Part shown: positions 52,229 to 62,085 of the stretch, piece by piece
Layout of the letters: each line of letters begins with the position of its first letter
Position numbering within the stretch: position 1 is the stretch's first letter
Source of the DNA: Roseobacter sp.
GTDB taxonomy: Bacteria; Pseudomonadota; Alphaproteobacteria; Rhodobacterales; Rhodobacteraceae
Assembly (NCBI GenBank): GCA_024636495.1
Contig: JAGXGZ010000081.1
Coordinates: 1 to 64,000 of the forward strand
Direction: 5' to 3'
Length of the DNA stretch: 64,000 nucleotides
Notes under the pieces: model-generated
What the model was told of the DNA's origin: nothing
The model's database searches: none
What the model saw: the letters and a program-made list of their open reading frames with translations, nothing else
Made by a program: the position numbers and the translations under genes

Positions 52229-52896
52229 TGCATGCAGCGGTCGTTGTTTTCCCCGGCTCGAACTGTGACCGCGATCTGGCGGTTGCCTTAAAGGCCGCAG
52301 GGGCCAAGGTGTCGATGGTCTGGCACAAGGACACGGCCTTGCCTGAGGGCGTTGATATCGTCGGCATCCCAGGTGGGTTTTCCTACGGTGATTACCTGCG
52401 CTGCGGGGCGATTGCCGCAAATTCTCCGATCTGCCGTGAAGTCGCTGCCCATGCAACGCGAGGCGGCTATGTCATGGGCGTTTGCAACGGGTTTCAGGTT
52501 TTGACCGAAACCGGATTGCTGCCCGGTGCGCTGCTGCGCAATGCGGGGCTAAAGTATATCTGCAAAACCGTCGGCTTAAAGGTTGCGACTGCTGACAGCG
52601 ATTATACCTCTGGCTATAGCGTGGGGGCGGTGATCGACATCCCCATCGCGCATCACGATGGCAACTACTACGCTGACGCAGATACGATAGCGCAATTGCA
52701 CGACGAGGACCGCATCGCCTTTACCTATACCGACAATCCCAACGGGGCGCAGGCCGATATTGCAGGCATCTTATCACCCAACCGCCGTGTGCTGGGCATG
52801 ATGCCGCATCCCGAACGGATGGCCGATCCGTTGCATGGCGGCACCGACGGGGTGGCGCTCTTCCGCGCATTGGCGGGGGCACTTGTCACAGCGTGA
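52228..52896 (+). CDS. purQ: Phosphoribosylformylglycinamidine synthase subunit PurQ
   Basis: [53 protein letters not shown]. Confidence 0.97.
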   Translation: MHAAVVVFPGSNCDRDLAVALKAAGAKVSMVWHKDTALPEGVDIVGIPGGFSYGDYLRCGAIAANSPICREVAAHATRGGYVMGVCNGFQVLTETGLLPGALLRNAGLKYICKTVGLKVATADSDYTSGYSVGAVIDIPIAHHDGNYYADADTIAQLHDEDRIAFTYTDNPNGAQADIAGILSPNRRVLGMMPHPERMADPLHGGTDGVALFRALAGALVTA

Positions 52897-52932
52897 CTTG
52901 AGTGCACCGTTCAGGTTGCGTAGATTGGGGTA

Positions 52933-54693
52933 ATGAGCCTCGTCACGCACTCGAACGCAAATTCCATATCTGTCAGCTGGCGCGTCCGGCTGGCTTTGGG
53001 CCTTTTGCTGGTCGTCGCCATCGCAACAATTTCGATTACCAACAGGCTGCTGACCGATAGGTTCACGGAAAGCACGCGCAACCGTGCCGAACTTCGCATC
53101 GCACTTTACAGTGGCAACCTGCTGGCCGAATTGCGCCAGAATGCGATTGTGCCGCAATTGCTGGCGCGTGATCCTGCGTTGATCCAGGCCTTGATGACCT
53201 CCGATTATTCGCTGTCCACCCAGCGGCTGATTTCATTTGTCGAAGAAATCGGTGCCGCGTCCTTGATGTTGTACGATCTGGACGGGCGTATGGTGGCGGC
53301 AACCGACCGAAACCGGCTGGGCGCCTCGCACCGGACGGATGCATATTTCGTGGATGCGCTGCGCTCAAACTCTACTGTTTTCAGTGTGATAGCCCGTGAC
53401 ACCGGGGGTTACCGGTTTTTCTATTCCCGCCGCATCCAAGAAGGCGGGACGACCCTTGGCGTGATTGCAGCCGAAGTGGATTTGCAGCGGTTCGAGCGGG
53501 CTTGGGCGGGCATCTCAGATGCTGTTATCGTGGCCGACAGCACCGGCGACATTATCATGGCGACAGAGCCGCGCTGGCGTGGATTGACCGAGGAAGAGGC
53601 GCTGTCGAACCAGACACCGCAAAGCGCCATCGAGCGCGCGATCAAGGCGACAGCCGATTGGACGGCCTTGCCGCCTGACGCCTATCTGCAAGGTGAGGCG
53701 GTGATGCGCCTGTCATCGCGGATCCCGTTTCGGGGTTGGCGGATCACCAGCTACACAACGTATGAATCCGTGCGCGAAAAGGTAAACGGGGTTCTGGCGC
53801 TTGAGGTGATGGGCTTTGCCATCCTGCTGGCGCTGACTTTCTATGCGCTAAGCCGGCGCACGGCGGGTAAGGCCGCACTGTTTCAGCGTGAATCCGCCGA
53901 GCTGCGCGCGCTGAACGTCGCCCTTCAGCGCGAGATCGCAGAGCGCAAGCGCGTGCAGCAAACCTTGGCCGTCGCTGAACAGACCCTTGAGCAATCCAGC
54001 AAACTGGCCGCTTTGGGCGAAATGTCGGCCGCCGTCAGTCACGAATTGAACCAGCCCTTGGCCGCGATGAAAACCTATCTGGCGGGTGCACGATTGTTGA
54101 TGCAACGCAACAGGTTAGACGAGGCGTTGTCGTCGTTCGGGCGTATTGACGACTTGATCGAGCGGATGGGGGCCATCACCCGTCAGCTAAAAAGCTATGC
54201 GCGCAAGGGTCAGGAAAGCTATTCTCCCTTCGATATGCGCGAGGCTCTGGCGTCATCGCTTTCAATGATGGAGCCGCAATTGCGGCAACGTCAGGTGCTG
54301 ATCAACCGCATCCTGCCGGATGTGCCGGTGACTGTGCTGGGCGACCGCATGCGGATCGAACAAGTGCTGGTCAACCTCTTGCGAAATGCGTTGGACGCCA
54401 CCAAATCAGAGCGGAACCCGCAGGTCGAAATCATGTTGACCGCAGGGGAGACGGCCACGTTGACCGTGCGCGACAATGGCCCGGGTATCGAAGACCTCGA
54501 TGCTTTGTTCGAGCCGTTTTACACAACCAAGCAGCCGGGCGATGGCGTCGGGCTGGGGCTTGCGATCTCGTCGGGCATTGTGACCGAACTGGGTGGCAGG
54601 CTGACAGCGCGCAATGGCCAGAATGGCGGCGCGGTTTTTGAAATGCAGCTGCCCATTATGGTCAGCTTGGAAAATACACAGGCGGCAGAGTAA
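52933..54693 (+). CDS. Sensor histidine kinase (DctB-like, extracytoplasmic sensor domain)
   Basis: Two TM segments flanking a sensor domain; ALGEMSAAVSHELNQPLAAMKTYL; NLLRNALDAT; DNGPGIED; GLGLAISSGIV. Confidence 0.92.
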   Translation: MSLVTHSNANSISVSWRVRLALGLLLVVAIATISITNRLLTDRFTESTRNRAELRIALYSGNLLAELRQNAIVPQLLARDPALIQALMTSDYSLSTQRLISFVEEIGAASLMLYDLDGRMVAATDRNRLGASHRTDAYFVDALRSNSTVFSVIARDTGGYRFFYSRRIQEGGTTLGVIAAEVDLQRFERAWAGISDAVIVADSTGDIIMATEPRWRGLTEEEALSNQTPQSAIERAIKATADWTALPPDAYLQGEAVMRLSSRIPFRGWRITSYTTYESVREKVNGVLALEVMGFAILLALTFYALSRRTAGKAALFQRESAELRALNVALQREIAERKRVQQTLAVAEQTLEQSSKLAALGEMSAAVSHELNQPLAAMKTYLAGARLLMQRNRLDEALSSFGRIDDLIERMGAITRQLKSYARKGQESYSPFDMREALASSLSMMEPQLRQRQVLINRILPDVPVTVLGDRMRIEQVLVNLLRNALDATKSERNPQVEIMLTAGETATLTVRDNGPGIEDLDALFEPFYTTKQPGDGVGLGLAISSGIVTELGGRLTARNGQNGGAVFEMQLPIMVSLENTQAAE

Positions 54694-54696
54694 ATT

Positions 54697-56031
54697 ATGG
54701 CTCAGGCAATGAAAATCGCGATTGTAGACGACGAACAAGACATGCGGCAGTCGATCAGCCAGTGGCTGGCGCTATCCGGCTATGACACGGAAACCTTTCC
54801 AAGTGCCGAAGATGCGTTGAAAAAGCTGGGGCCGGATTATCCCGGCATCGTCATCTCTGACATCAAGATGCCGGGCATGGGCGGGATGGAATTCCTGAAA
54901 AAGCTGATGGGCAGCGACAGTGCCTTGCCGGTCATCATGATCACCGGCCACGGCGATGTGCCCATGGCGGTCGAGGCGATGCGCGTTGGTGCGTTCGATT
55001 TCCTTGAAAAGCCATTTAACCCCGACCGGATGAGCGAGCTTGCCAAGAAAGCAACCAACGCGCGCCGTCTGGTGATGGACAACCGCGCCCTGCGGCGTGA
55101 ACTGTCAGACGGCAGCCAGCTGATGAAAAAGCTGATCGGCGGGTCGCCCGTGATGGAGCGTTTGCGCGAGGATATCCTTGATCTGGGGCAGGCGGACGGC
55201 CACGTGCTGATCGACGGCGAGACGGGGACGGGCAAGACGCTTGTGGCCCACGCGCTGCATGCCGTCGGATCGCGCGCAGGCAAGAAGTTCGTGCTGGTAA
55301 GCTGTGCAGCGCTTGAAGAAGACGCCCTGAGCAAACGCCTCTTTGGTCCGATGATGCCCGAGGATGCGCAATTGCCCGCGATAGAAGAAGCACGCGGCGG
55401 CACATTGGTGCTTGAAGGGGTCGAAGCGCTTAGCGAAACGCTGCAAGCGCGGTTGCTGAGCGCGATAAACGAACAAGGCACACCTGCCGAGACGCGGATC
55501 GTGGCGATTTCCAACCTGCAAGAGGCGGGGCGGACAAGCGAAGACGCTTTGCGGTCGGATCTGTTTTATCGCCTTGCGGCATTGCGGATCACCGTGCCAC
55601 CGCTGCGGCAACGCGGCGAAGATATCCTGACGTTGTTCACCCGTCTGAGCGAAGAATTTGCCGATGAATATGGCTGTGAGGCCCCGCAGGTTTCGGCGCA
55701 GGAAGCCGCGCAACTGTTGCAGGCCCCGTGGCCCGGCAATGTGCGCCAACTGATCAATGTGGCAGAACGGGCCGTGCTGCAATCGCGGCGTGGGTCTGGG
55801 TCAATCGCGTCGTTGCTGATGTCGGATCACGAAGAAATGCAGCCTGTGATGACGACGGATGGCAAGCCGCTTAAGGAATATGTCGAGGCGTTCGAGCGGA
55901 TGCTGATCGACAACACCATGCGGCGGCATAAGGGATCTATCGCTTCCGTGATGGATGAATTGTGCCTGCCGCGTCGGACATTGAATGAGAAAATGGCCAA
56001 ATATGGCTTGCAGCGCTCGGATTACCTTTAA
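54697..56031 (+). CDS. NtrC/DctD-family response regulator lacking the GAFTGA motif
   Basis: Receiver (IAIVDDEQDMRQSI, IVISDIKMPGMGG, VIMITGHGDV), AAA+ (DGETGTGKTLVA), Fis HTH (LCLPRRTLNEKMAKYGL). LFG is followed directly by PMMPEDAQLPAIEEARGGTLVLEGV. Confidence 0.9.
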   Translation: MAQAMKIAIVDDEQDMRQSISQWLALSGYDTETFPSAEDALKKLGPDYPGIVISDIKMPGMGGMEFLKKLMGSDSALPVIMITGHGDVPMAVEAMRVGAFDFLEKPFNPDRMSELAKKATNARRLVMDNRALRRELSDGSQLMKKLIGGSPVMERLREDILDLGQADGHVLIDGETGTGKTLVAHALHAVGSRAGKKFVLVSCAALEEDALSKRLFGPMMPEDAQLPAIEEARGGTLVLEGVEALSETLQARLLSAINEQGTPAETRIVAISNLQEAGRTSEDALRSDLFYRLAALRITVPPLRQRGEDILTLFTRLSEEFADEYGCEAPQVSAQEAAQLLQAPWPGNVRQLINVAERAVLQSRRGSGSIASLLMSDHEEMQPVMTTDGKPLKEYVEAFERMLIDNTMRRHKGSIASVMDELCLPRRTLNEKMAKYGLQRSDYL

Positions 56032-56052
56032 GCGCTGCCTGCCGTTGCAGGG

Positions 56053-56340
56053 TTAAAGCCGGGTTTCGATCAGTTGCTTGGCTGCGCCTGTATCATCTGT
56101 ATAGCAGGTCCATGGTTTGGCTTTGGGAAGATCGATGATGTACTGATTGGTCTCAACAATTGGAATTGTCGTGTTGATCTTTCCGCCTGAAATTCCGGTG
56201 TGGCTTTCTACCGCTCGAATGCAACTTCTTTGGGCACCTGTTTCGGCACGGGCAGCAGGGTCGCTTGCGGTAGACATGTCTTCGCAAGCTGCAAGTGCCA
56301 CAAACGGCAGGCAAAGCGCAAAACGCAGGGGAAAATGCAT
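56053..56340 (-). CDS. Small putative lipoprotein/periplasmic protein
   Basis: Signal sequence MHFPLRFALCLPFVALAACEDM with lipobox-like LAAC. Confidence 0.6.
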   Translation of the reverse strand: MHFPLRFALCLPFVALAACEDMSTASDPAARAETGAQRSCIRAVESHTGISGGKINTTIPIVETNQYIIDLPKAKPWTCYTDDTGAAKQLIETRL

Positions 56341-56906
56341 CGTAACTTCCTTATTTGGAGGGTGCAGCCTGATACAGGCTTGTTCCTAACCAAGGCCCTA
56401 ACGCCCGGTAAGACTGTTTCCCACACGGGGCCATGATGTCAAGCTGCGCTGCATTGTTAACAGATCGTGAACAGGCATCTGCGTCCCAAAGGCATGCAGC
56501 ACGCGATTGACCATTGTCATTTGACCGCATCTGGCTTTAACTGGAATAAGGGTTGTATGCGTCATATGACGCAACGTGACACCCTTAGACAGTTTCGCTG
56601 CCTCGGTTACCCGTTCACCGGTGTCCAGGCAGACCGATGAGGCCCTTAAAAAAGGCCAAAGAACCGCTGACGGATGGTGTGGGCCAAGGTCTGAACCAGA
56701 TGCAGTATTTAATGGATGTAAACGGTGCGAAAGCGCCCTTTTCGTCGGAGAAGAACCGCGATGACGCGTGCAGACGCCTTGAGCAGACAAACAAGCGGCC
56801 TTTTGGGCCCTGTTTTAGCCGCGTCACCCATCGCCCTGACAAGACATACCCTGCCGCGCGGTGCCCCACCGGGGCGTTTGCGTGCGCAGCTGTGCAAAAT
56901 GGATTT

Positions 56907-59657
56907 ATGCCTAAGAAAATGCTTATCGATGCCACCCACGCCGAGGAAACGCGTGTTGTTGTGGTTGATGGAAACAAAGTCGAGGAATTTGACTTTGAAT
57001 CCGAGAATAAACGCCAGCTAGCTGGCAATATCTATCTTGCGAAAGTAACGCGGGTAGAGCCTTCCTTGCAGGCTGCGTTTGTAGATTACGGTGGAAACCG
57101 TCATGGTTTCCTCGCGTTTTCGGAAATTCACCCCGATTATTACCAGATTCCCGTCGCTGACCGTTTGGCGCTGATGGAGGAAGAGCGTGCCTATGCCGAA
57201 GCGCAGGCCGCCAAGGAAGATGACGACGAGACGCCCAAGCGCCGCACGCGGTCGCGCAGCCGCGCCAAGCCAAAAGCCGAAGACACTGTCAGCGACGATG
57301 CAACGGCCAGCAAGGACGCGGATAGCGATCAGATCGACGGCATGGAAACCGTTGATCTGGACGATGACGATGAGGGGTCTTCCCCGATGGAGCGTGTCGG
57401 CGAGACACCCGTCGAAGAGCCCGATCATGATGATGATCACGGTGATGACGAAGACGATGATCGCCCAACGTCCAACGACGCGGCATCAAAGGATGACAGT
57501 ATCGAATCTGTTGCTGATGATGATGACCACGACGATCTGCGCCCGGCCCGCAAGCCACGGCCAAAGCGCTACAAGATTCAGGAAGTTGTCAAAGTCCGCC
57601 AAATTCTGTTGATTCAGGTCGTCAAGGAAGAACGCGGAAACAAGGGCGCGGCACTCACAACGTACCTGTCGCTTGCCGGTCGCTATTGCGTGCTTATGCC
57701 CAACACCGCCCGTGGTGGTGGTATCAGTCGCAAGATCACCAATGTCGCGGACCGCAAGAAACTTAAAGAGATCGCTAACGAGATCAAGGTGCCAAAAGGT
57801 GCCGGTCTGATCGTGCGCACCGCCGGTGCGCAGCGCACCAAAGCCGAAATCAAGCGTGACTACGAATATCTGCAACGTCTGTGGGAGCAAATCCGCGAGC
57901 TGACGCTGAAATCAATTGCACCTGCCAAAATCTACGAAGAAGGCGACCTGATCAAACGGTCGATCCGCGATCTCTACAACCGCGACATCGACGAGGTCTT
58001 TGTCGAGGGCGAACGCGGCTACCGCATCGCCAAAGACTTCATGAAGATGATCATGCCGTCCCACGCGAAAAACGTGAAACTCTACAGCGAAACACTGCCC
58101 TTGTTTGCGCGCTATCAGGTCGAATCCTATCTGTCGGGCATGTTCAACCCCACGGTTCAACTGCCGTCTGGCGGTTATATCGTGATCGGCGTGACAGAAG
58201 CGTTGGTGGCAATCGACGTCAACTCGGGACGGGCCACCAAGGAAGGGTCGATCGAGCAGACGGCGACCAAGACCAACCTTGAGGCCGCCGCCGAAGTCGC
58301 CCGCCAATTGCGCCTGCGCGATCTGGCCGGTCTGATCGTGATCGATTTTATCGACATGGACGAACGGCGCAACAACGCTGCCGTCGAAAAGATGATGAAG
58401 GACAAGCTGAAAACCGACCGCGCGCGCATCCAGGTGGGCCGCATCTCGGGGTTCGGCTTGATGGAAATGTCGCGCCAGCGTCTACGCCCCGGCATGATCG
58501 AGGCGACAACCCAGCCCTGTCACGCCTGCCACGGCACCGGGCTGATCCGCTCGGACGATAACCTTGCCTTGTCGATCCTGCGCGAAATCGAAGAAGAAGG
58601 CACGCGCAAGCGGTCGCGCGAGGTGCTGATCTGCGCGCCCGTCGGCATCGCCAACTTCTTGATGAACCAAAAGCGCGAACATATCGCCCATATCGAAGGC
58701 CGCTATGGCATGTCGGTGCGGATCGAGGGTGATCCGACCTTGGTCAGCCCGGACTTCAAGATTGAAAAGTTCAAGACTGCGACCCGTGTTGTGGTTCCGA
58801 TTGAACATGTCGTCTCGGTTGATACGACGATCATGGACGAAATCGACGAGCAAGAAGTTGATGTGGTCGAGGATGAAGAAGAAGCCGTCGAGACGGTAGA
58901 GACATCTTCACGTGAAAGCAACAACCGTACCAATGATGCCGACAGTGACGACAATGACGGCGATGGCAAACCCAAGCGTCGGCGTCGGCGTCGGCGCAAG
59001 CGGGGCGGCCGGTCCAATGGCGATGATGCCAATAACGATGACACCAACAACGGTGATGCCGACGCGGACGATACCCCGTCGGACGCGGCAAACTCTGATG
59101 AGGCGTCTAAAGCGCCTGCTAATACGGATGTAGCCGAGGCAAAGGCCGAGACTGAAGAAAAGCCCAAGCGTACGCGCAGCCGGACCCGCAAGCCAAAGGT
59201 CGAAGTTGCAGCAGACGTGGATAGCGCAGACGCGTCCGTGGCATCTGACCCGGCAGACGAGCCCGCACCAAAGCCAAAGCGCACGCGGACCCGTAAGCCC
59301 AAAGCAGCCCCCGTTGAAAAAGCGGCAGAGCCTGAAGAAAAGCCAGCGGATCAGCCTGATGAGACGGTCGCAGCGGAAGTCTCGCCTGCACCCGAGCCGG
59401 TCGATGTGCCGCCCGCACCTGCAGAGGTTCCGGCGGCAGAGGTCCCTGTTGCGGCCCCTGAAGAGGTTCCGGCGGCAGAGGTTCCAGTTGAGGCCCCTGA
59501 AGAGGCCCCGGCGGCAGAGGTTGCCACACCAGATCCGCTGATCGAGGACGTGCCTGACCAAGCTGTCGCACCAGAGCAACCTGCGGCAGAAAAGGTCGAG
59601 GAAAAGCCAGCCAAGGCCAAATCAAAGCGGCGCGGCTGGTGGTCGCTGGGCGGCTAA
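56907..59657 (+). CDS. rne: Ribonuclease E/G
   Basis: MPKKMLIDATHAEETRVVVVDGNKVEEFDFE..., NIYLAKVTRVEPSLQAAFVDYGGNRHGFLAF, GLIVIDFIDMDERRNNAAVE, CHACHGTG zinc-link; start ATG 56907. Confidence 0.96.
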   Translation: MPKKMLIDATHAEETRVVVVDGNKVEEFDFESENKRQLAGNIYLAKVTRVEPSLQAAFVDYGGNRHGFLAFSEIHPDYYQIPVADRLALMEEERAYAEAQAAKEDDDETPKRRTRSRSRAKPKAEDTVSDDATASKDADSDQIDGMETVDLDDDDEGSSPMERVGETPVEEPDHDDDHGDDEDDDRPTSNDAASKDDSIESVADDDDHDDLRPARKPRPKRYKIQEVVKVRQILLIQVVKEERGNKGAALTTYLSLAGRYCVLMPNTARGGGISRKITNVADRKKLKEIANEIKVPKGAGLIVRTAGAQRTKAEIKRDYEYLQRLWEQIRELTLKSIAPAKIYEEGDLIKRSIRDLYNRDIDEVFVEGERGYRIAKDFMKMIMPSHAKNVKLYSETLPLFARYQVESYLSGMFNPTVQLPSGGYIVIGVTEALVAIDVNSGRATKEGSIEQTATKTNLEAAAEVARQLRLRDLAGLIVIDFIDMDERRNNAAVEKMMKDKLKTDRARIQVGRISGFGLMEMSRQRLRPGMIEATTQPCHACHGTGLIRSDDNLALSILREIEEEGTRKRSREVLICAPVGIANFLMNQKREHIAHIEGRYGMSVRIEGDPTLVSPDFKIEKFKTATRVVVPIEHVVSVDTTIMDEIDEQEVDVVEDEEEAVETVETSSRESNNRTNDADSDDNDGDGKPKRRRRRRRKRGGRSNGDDANNDDTNNGDADADDTPSDAANSDEASKAPANTDVAEAKAETEEKPKRTRSRTRKPKVEVAADVDSADASVASDPADEPAPKPKRTRTRKPKAAPVEKAAEPEEKPADQPDETVAAEVSPAPEPVDVPPAPAEVPAAEVPVAAPEEVPAAEVPVEAPEEAPAAEVATPDPLIEDVPDQAVAPEQPAAEKVEEKPAKAKSKRRGWWSLGG
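59424..59523 (+). repeat. 39-bp in-frame tandem repeat (~2.5 copies) in rne C-terminal region
   Basis: GAGGTTCCGGCGGCAGAGGTYCC.GTTG.GGCCCCTGAA at 59424-59462 and 59463-59501, partial copy from 59502; encodes EVPAAEVPV.APE. Confidence 0.8.
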
Positions 59658-59677
59658 AAGCCTGAAAGAGAACGACA

Positions 59678-59706
59678 AAGGGCAGGCCTTCGGGCCTGCC
59701 TTTTGT
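59678..59706 (+). terminator. Terminator downstream of rne
   Basis: GGCAGGC-CTTCGG-GCCTGCC followed by TTTTGTGTTT. Confidence 0.85.
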
Positions 59707-59720
59707 GTTTTATGGGGCGT

Positions 59721-59948
59721 TCATTTCTTTTGGATCACATAGAGTTGCGGCGTGCTTTCAAGGTCTTGGCTGACCAGCTTGTGCCCCGTTTCGTTACAAA
59801 AATGCGGGATGTCGATAATGGCTGCAGGATCATCGGCCATAACGCTTAGCACCGCGCCAGAGCTCATGGCCTGCAAGCGTTTGCGTGCTTTAAGCACGGG
59901 CAGGGGGCACAGCAGCCCCGTCGCATCAAGGGTATGTTCATCATTCAT
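59721..59948 (-). CDS. TusA-family sulfurtransferase
   Basis: LDATGLLCPLPVLKARKRLQAMSSGAVLSVMADDPAAIIDIPHFCNETGH; start ATG 59948. Confidence 0.92.
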   Translation of the reverse strand: MNDEHTLDATGLLCPLPVLKARKRLQAMSSGAVLSVMADDPAAIIDIPHFCNETGHKLVSQDLESTPQLYVIQKK

Positions 59949-60050
59949 ACCCCCCAAATAGGTCAGATGTTTCAATGCGTCCACAACCTTGTGACGCAGG
60001 TGCGCGCAACAGGGCGTGACGCGGTGCTCAAACCGCAGTAAGGCTGGGAT

Positions 60051-60803
60051 ATGTTTGGAATTGACCTTATCGACGCAGGCCTTTTGCCCGCCATTTTCAT
60101 AGCGCTGACAGCTGGCGTTATCAGCTTTCTCAGCCCATGTGTGTTGCCGATCGTACCGCCTTATCTGGCGTATATGAGCGGTGTGACGCTGAACGATATG
60201 TCCAGCATCAGCTCGGCACGGCGCAAGGCGGTGATTGCGGCGCTTTTCTTTGTGATGGGGCTAAGTACTGTCTTTTTGATCCTGGGCTTTACCGCGTCCG
60301 CCTTCGGGGCGTTTTTCCTGCAAAATCAAGTGCTGTTTTCAAGGCTGTCGGGGGCTGTGGTGATCATTTTTGGTCTGCATTTCCTTGGCGTCTTCCGTAT
60401 TCCGTTTCTGGATCAAGAAGCGCGGCTGGATGCCGGTGACAAGGGTGGATCGTCGTTCGGTGCCTATGTTCTGGGTCTTGCGTTCGCCTTTGGCTGGACG
60501 CCTTGCATCGGCCCGCAACTGGGCGCGATCCTTGCGCTTGCCGCATCCGAGGCATCGGTGGCGCGCGGCACCATGCTGTTGGGGATCTATGCAATCGGCC
60601 TTGGCATTCCGTTTTTGCTGGCCGCGATGTTCATCACGCGTGCGACGCTTTTGATGAACCGGATCAAACCCTACATGAAACTGATCGAGCGGATCATGGG
60701 CGGGCTGCTGATCCTTGTGGGGCTGGCGCTGTTGACTGGTGCATTCTCGACGTTCTCGTTTTGGCTGCTTGAAACTTTCCCAGCTCTCGGTTCGCTTGGC
60801 TAG
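60051..60803 (+). CDS. ccdA: Cytochrome c biogenesis protein CcdA
   Basis: AGVISFLSPCVLPIVPPYLAYMSG, AFAFGWTPCIGPQLGAIL. Confidence 0.93.
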   Translation: MFGIDLIDAGLLPAIFIALTAGVISFLSPCVLPIVPPYLAYMSGVTLNDMSSISSARRKAVIAALFFVMGLSTVFLILGFTASAFGAFFLQNQVLFSRLSGAVVIIFGLHFLGVFRIPFLDQEARLDAGDKGGSSFGAYVLGLAFAFGWTPCIGPQLGAILALAASEASVARGTMLLGIYAIGLGIPFLLAAMFITRATLLMNRIKPYMKLIERIMGGLLILVGLALLTGAFSTFSFWLLETFPALGSLG

Positions 60804-60858
60804 GTGCCTTACTCTTGCCAGAAAACCTGTCTAAACTGACGCGAACGACAGGTGGGTC

Positions 60859-62085
60859 ATGGCCGAAAACATCGAACAGACAGTCAAAACGCGCCGGGTT
60901 TTTTATATTCCCGGCTACGACCCCATTCATCCGCGCCGCTACCGTGAACTTTACCGCAAAGAAGGCGCTGAACAGGCCCGGATTTCGGGCTATCAGATCG
61001 GATTGACGCCCAAAACCACCAGGGGAAACTACGGCTGGTCGGTCAACGCGCAGATTGAAGCCGTCGATGTCGAAGCGCAGGTCGAGGTGCTTGTCTGGTC
61101 CGACATCGTGCGCATTTCGATGAGCAATTCGATTCCAGCCACCTACGGACAACTGGTTCAAACGGCTTGGGTCTATATCGCATCGGGCGCGCTGTGGCGG
61201 TTGATGAAACTGCGCAAGGGGCCGGTGATCGCAGCGCTTTATCCGGTTGGGATGTTGCTGTTGCAACTGGCGCTGGCGGTGCTGGCAGGCAGGATGGTTT
61301 ACGGTTTGCTAACCTATTTTGGTGGTCCGTTTTGGTTCAAAGGGATCGCGGCTGCCTTGGCGATCGTTGCCGGGTGGAGCATCCTGAGGTGGTTCAAGAA
61401 ACATGACGGCAAGTTTTTCGCCTATTACCTGATGCATGATTACGCCTACGGCGCGGCCACGCGGGGCGCGAACCGCCCCGAGCTTGAAACCCGCATGGCC
61501 GAATTTGGTGAAACGATCGCCCAAGCCCTGAAATCCGACGTGGACGAGGTGCTTGTCGTGGGACACTCGTCAGGTGCGCATTTGGGTGTGTCTATTCTGG
61601 CCGATTTGGTCCGTGCCAATCTGGTGTCCGAAGACGGGCCCGCATTGGGTTTCCTGACGCTGGGGCAGGTGGTGCCCATGGTGTCGTTCCTGCGCGATGC
61701 GCACCGGCTTAGGGCGGATTTACGGTTCTTGTCCCAACGTGCCGAGCTGACCTGGATCGACGTGACCGCACCCGGCGACGGTTGCGCTTTTGCGCTTTGC
61801 GATCCCGTGGCTGTGTCGGGGGTCGCACCGCCAAAGCAAATATGGCCGTTGGTCTTTTCCGCAGCTTTTACCCAATCGCTTAGCCCCAAACGTTGGAAGG
61901 AACTGCGTTGGCGGTTTTTCCGGCTGCATTTTCAATATCTTTGCGCCTTTGATGCACCAAAGGACTATGATTATTTTCAGATTACCGCAGGCCCGCACAG
62001 TCTGGCTGAACGCTACGGCGCACGCGCGCCGTCCAAATCACGTATCGTCAAACCGGTGAATAAATTCACTTCGACCGCGCCATGA
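60859..62085 (+). CDS. Membrane-associated alpha/beta-hydrolase-like protein
   Basis: FYIPGYDPIHPRRYRELYRKEG, two hydrophobic helices, VLVVGHSSGAHLGVSIL (GxSxG). Confidence 0.75.
   Translation: MAENIEQTVKTRRVFYIPGYDPIHPRRYRELYRKEGAEQARISGYQIGLTPKTTRGNYGWSVNAQIEAVDVEAQVEVLVWSDIVRISMSNSIPATYGQLVQTAWVYIASGALWRLMKLRKGPVIAALYPVGMLLLQLALAVLAGRMVYGLLTYFGGPFWFKGIAAALAIVAGWSILRWFKKHDGKFFAYYLMHDYAYGAATRGANRPELETRMAEFGETIAQALKSDVDEVLVVGHSSGAHLGVSILADLVRANLVSEDGPALGFLTLGQVVPMVSFLRDAHRLRADLRFLSQRAELTWIDVTAPGDGCAFALCDPVAVSGVAPPKQIWPLVFSAAFTQSLSPKRWKELRWRFFRLHFQYLCAFDAPKDYDYFQITAGPHSLAERYGARAPSKSRIVKPVNKFTSTAP

Noticed and set aside
56637-56906. 90-aa N-terminal extension of rne in the ORF track
   Set aside because: Conserved RNase E starts at MPKKMLIDATH; the extension looks like open leader sequence without domain signal.
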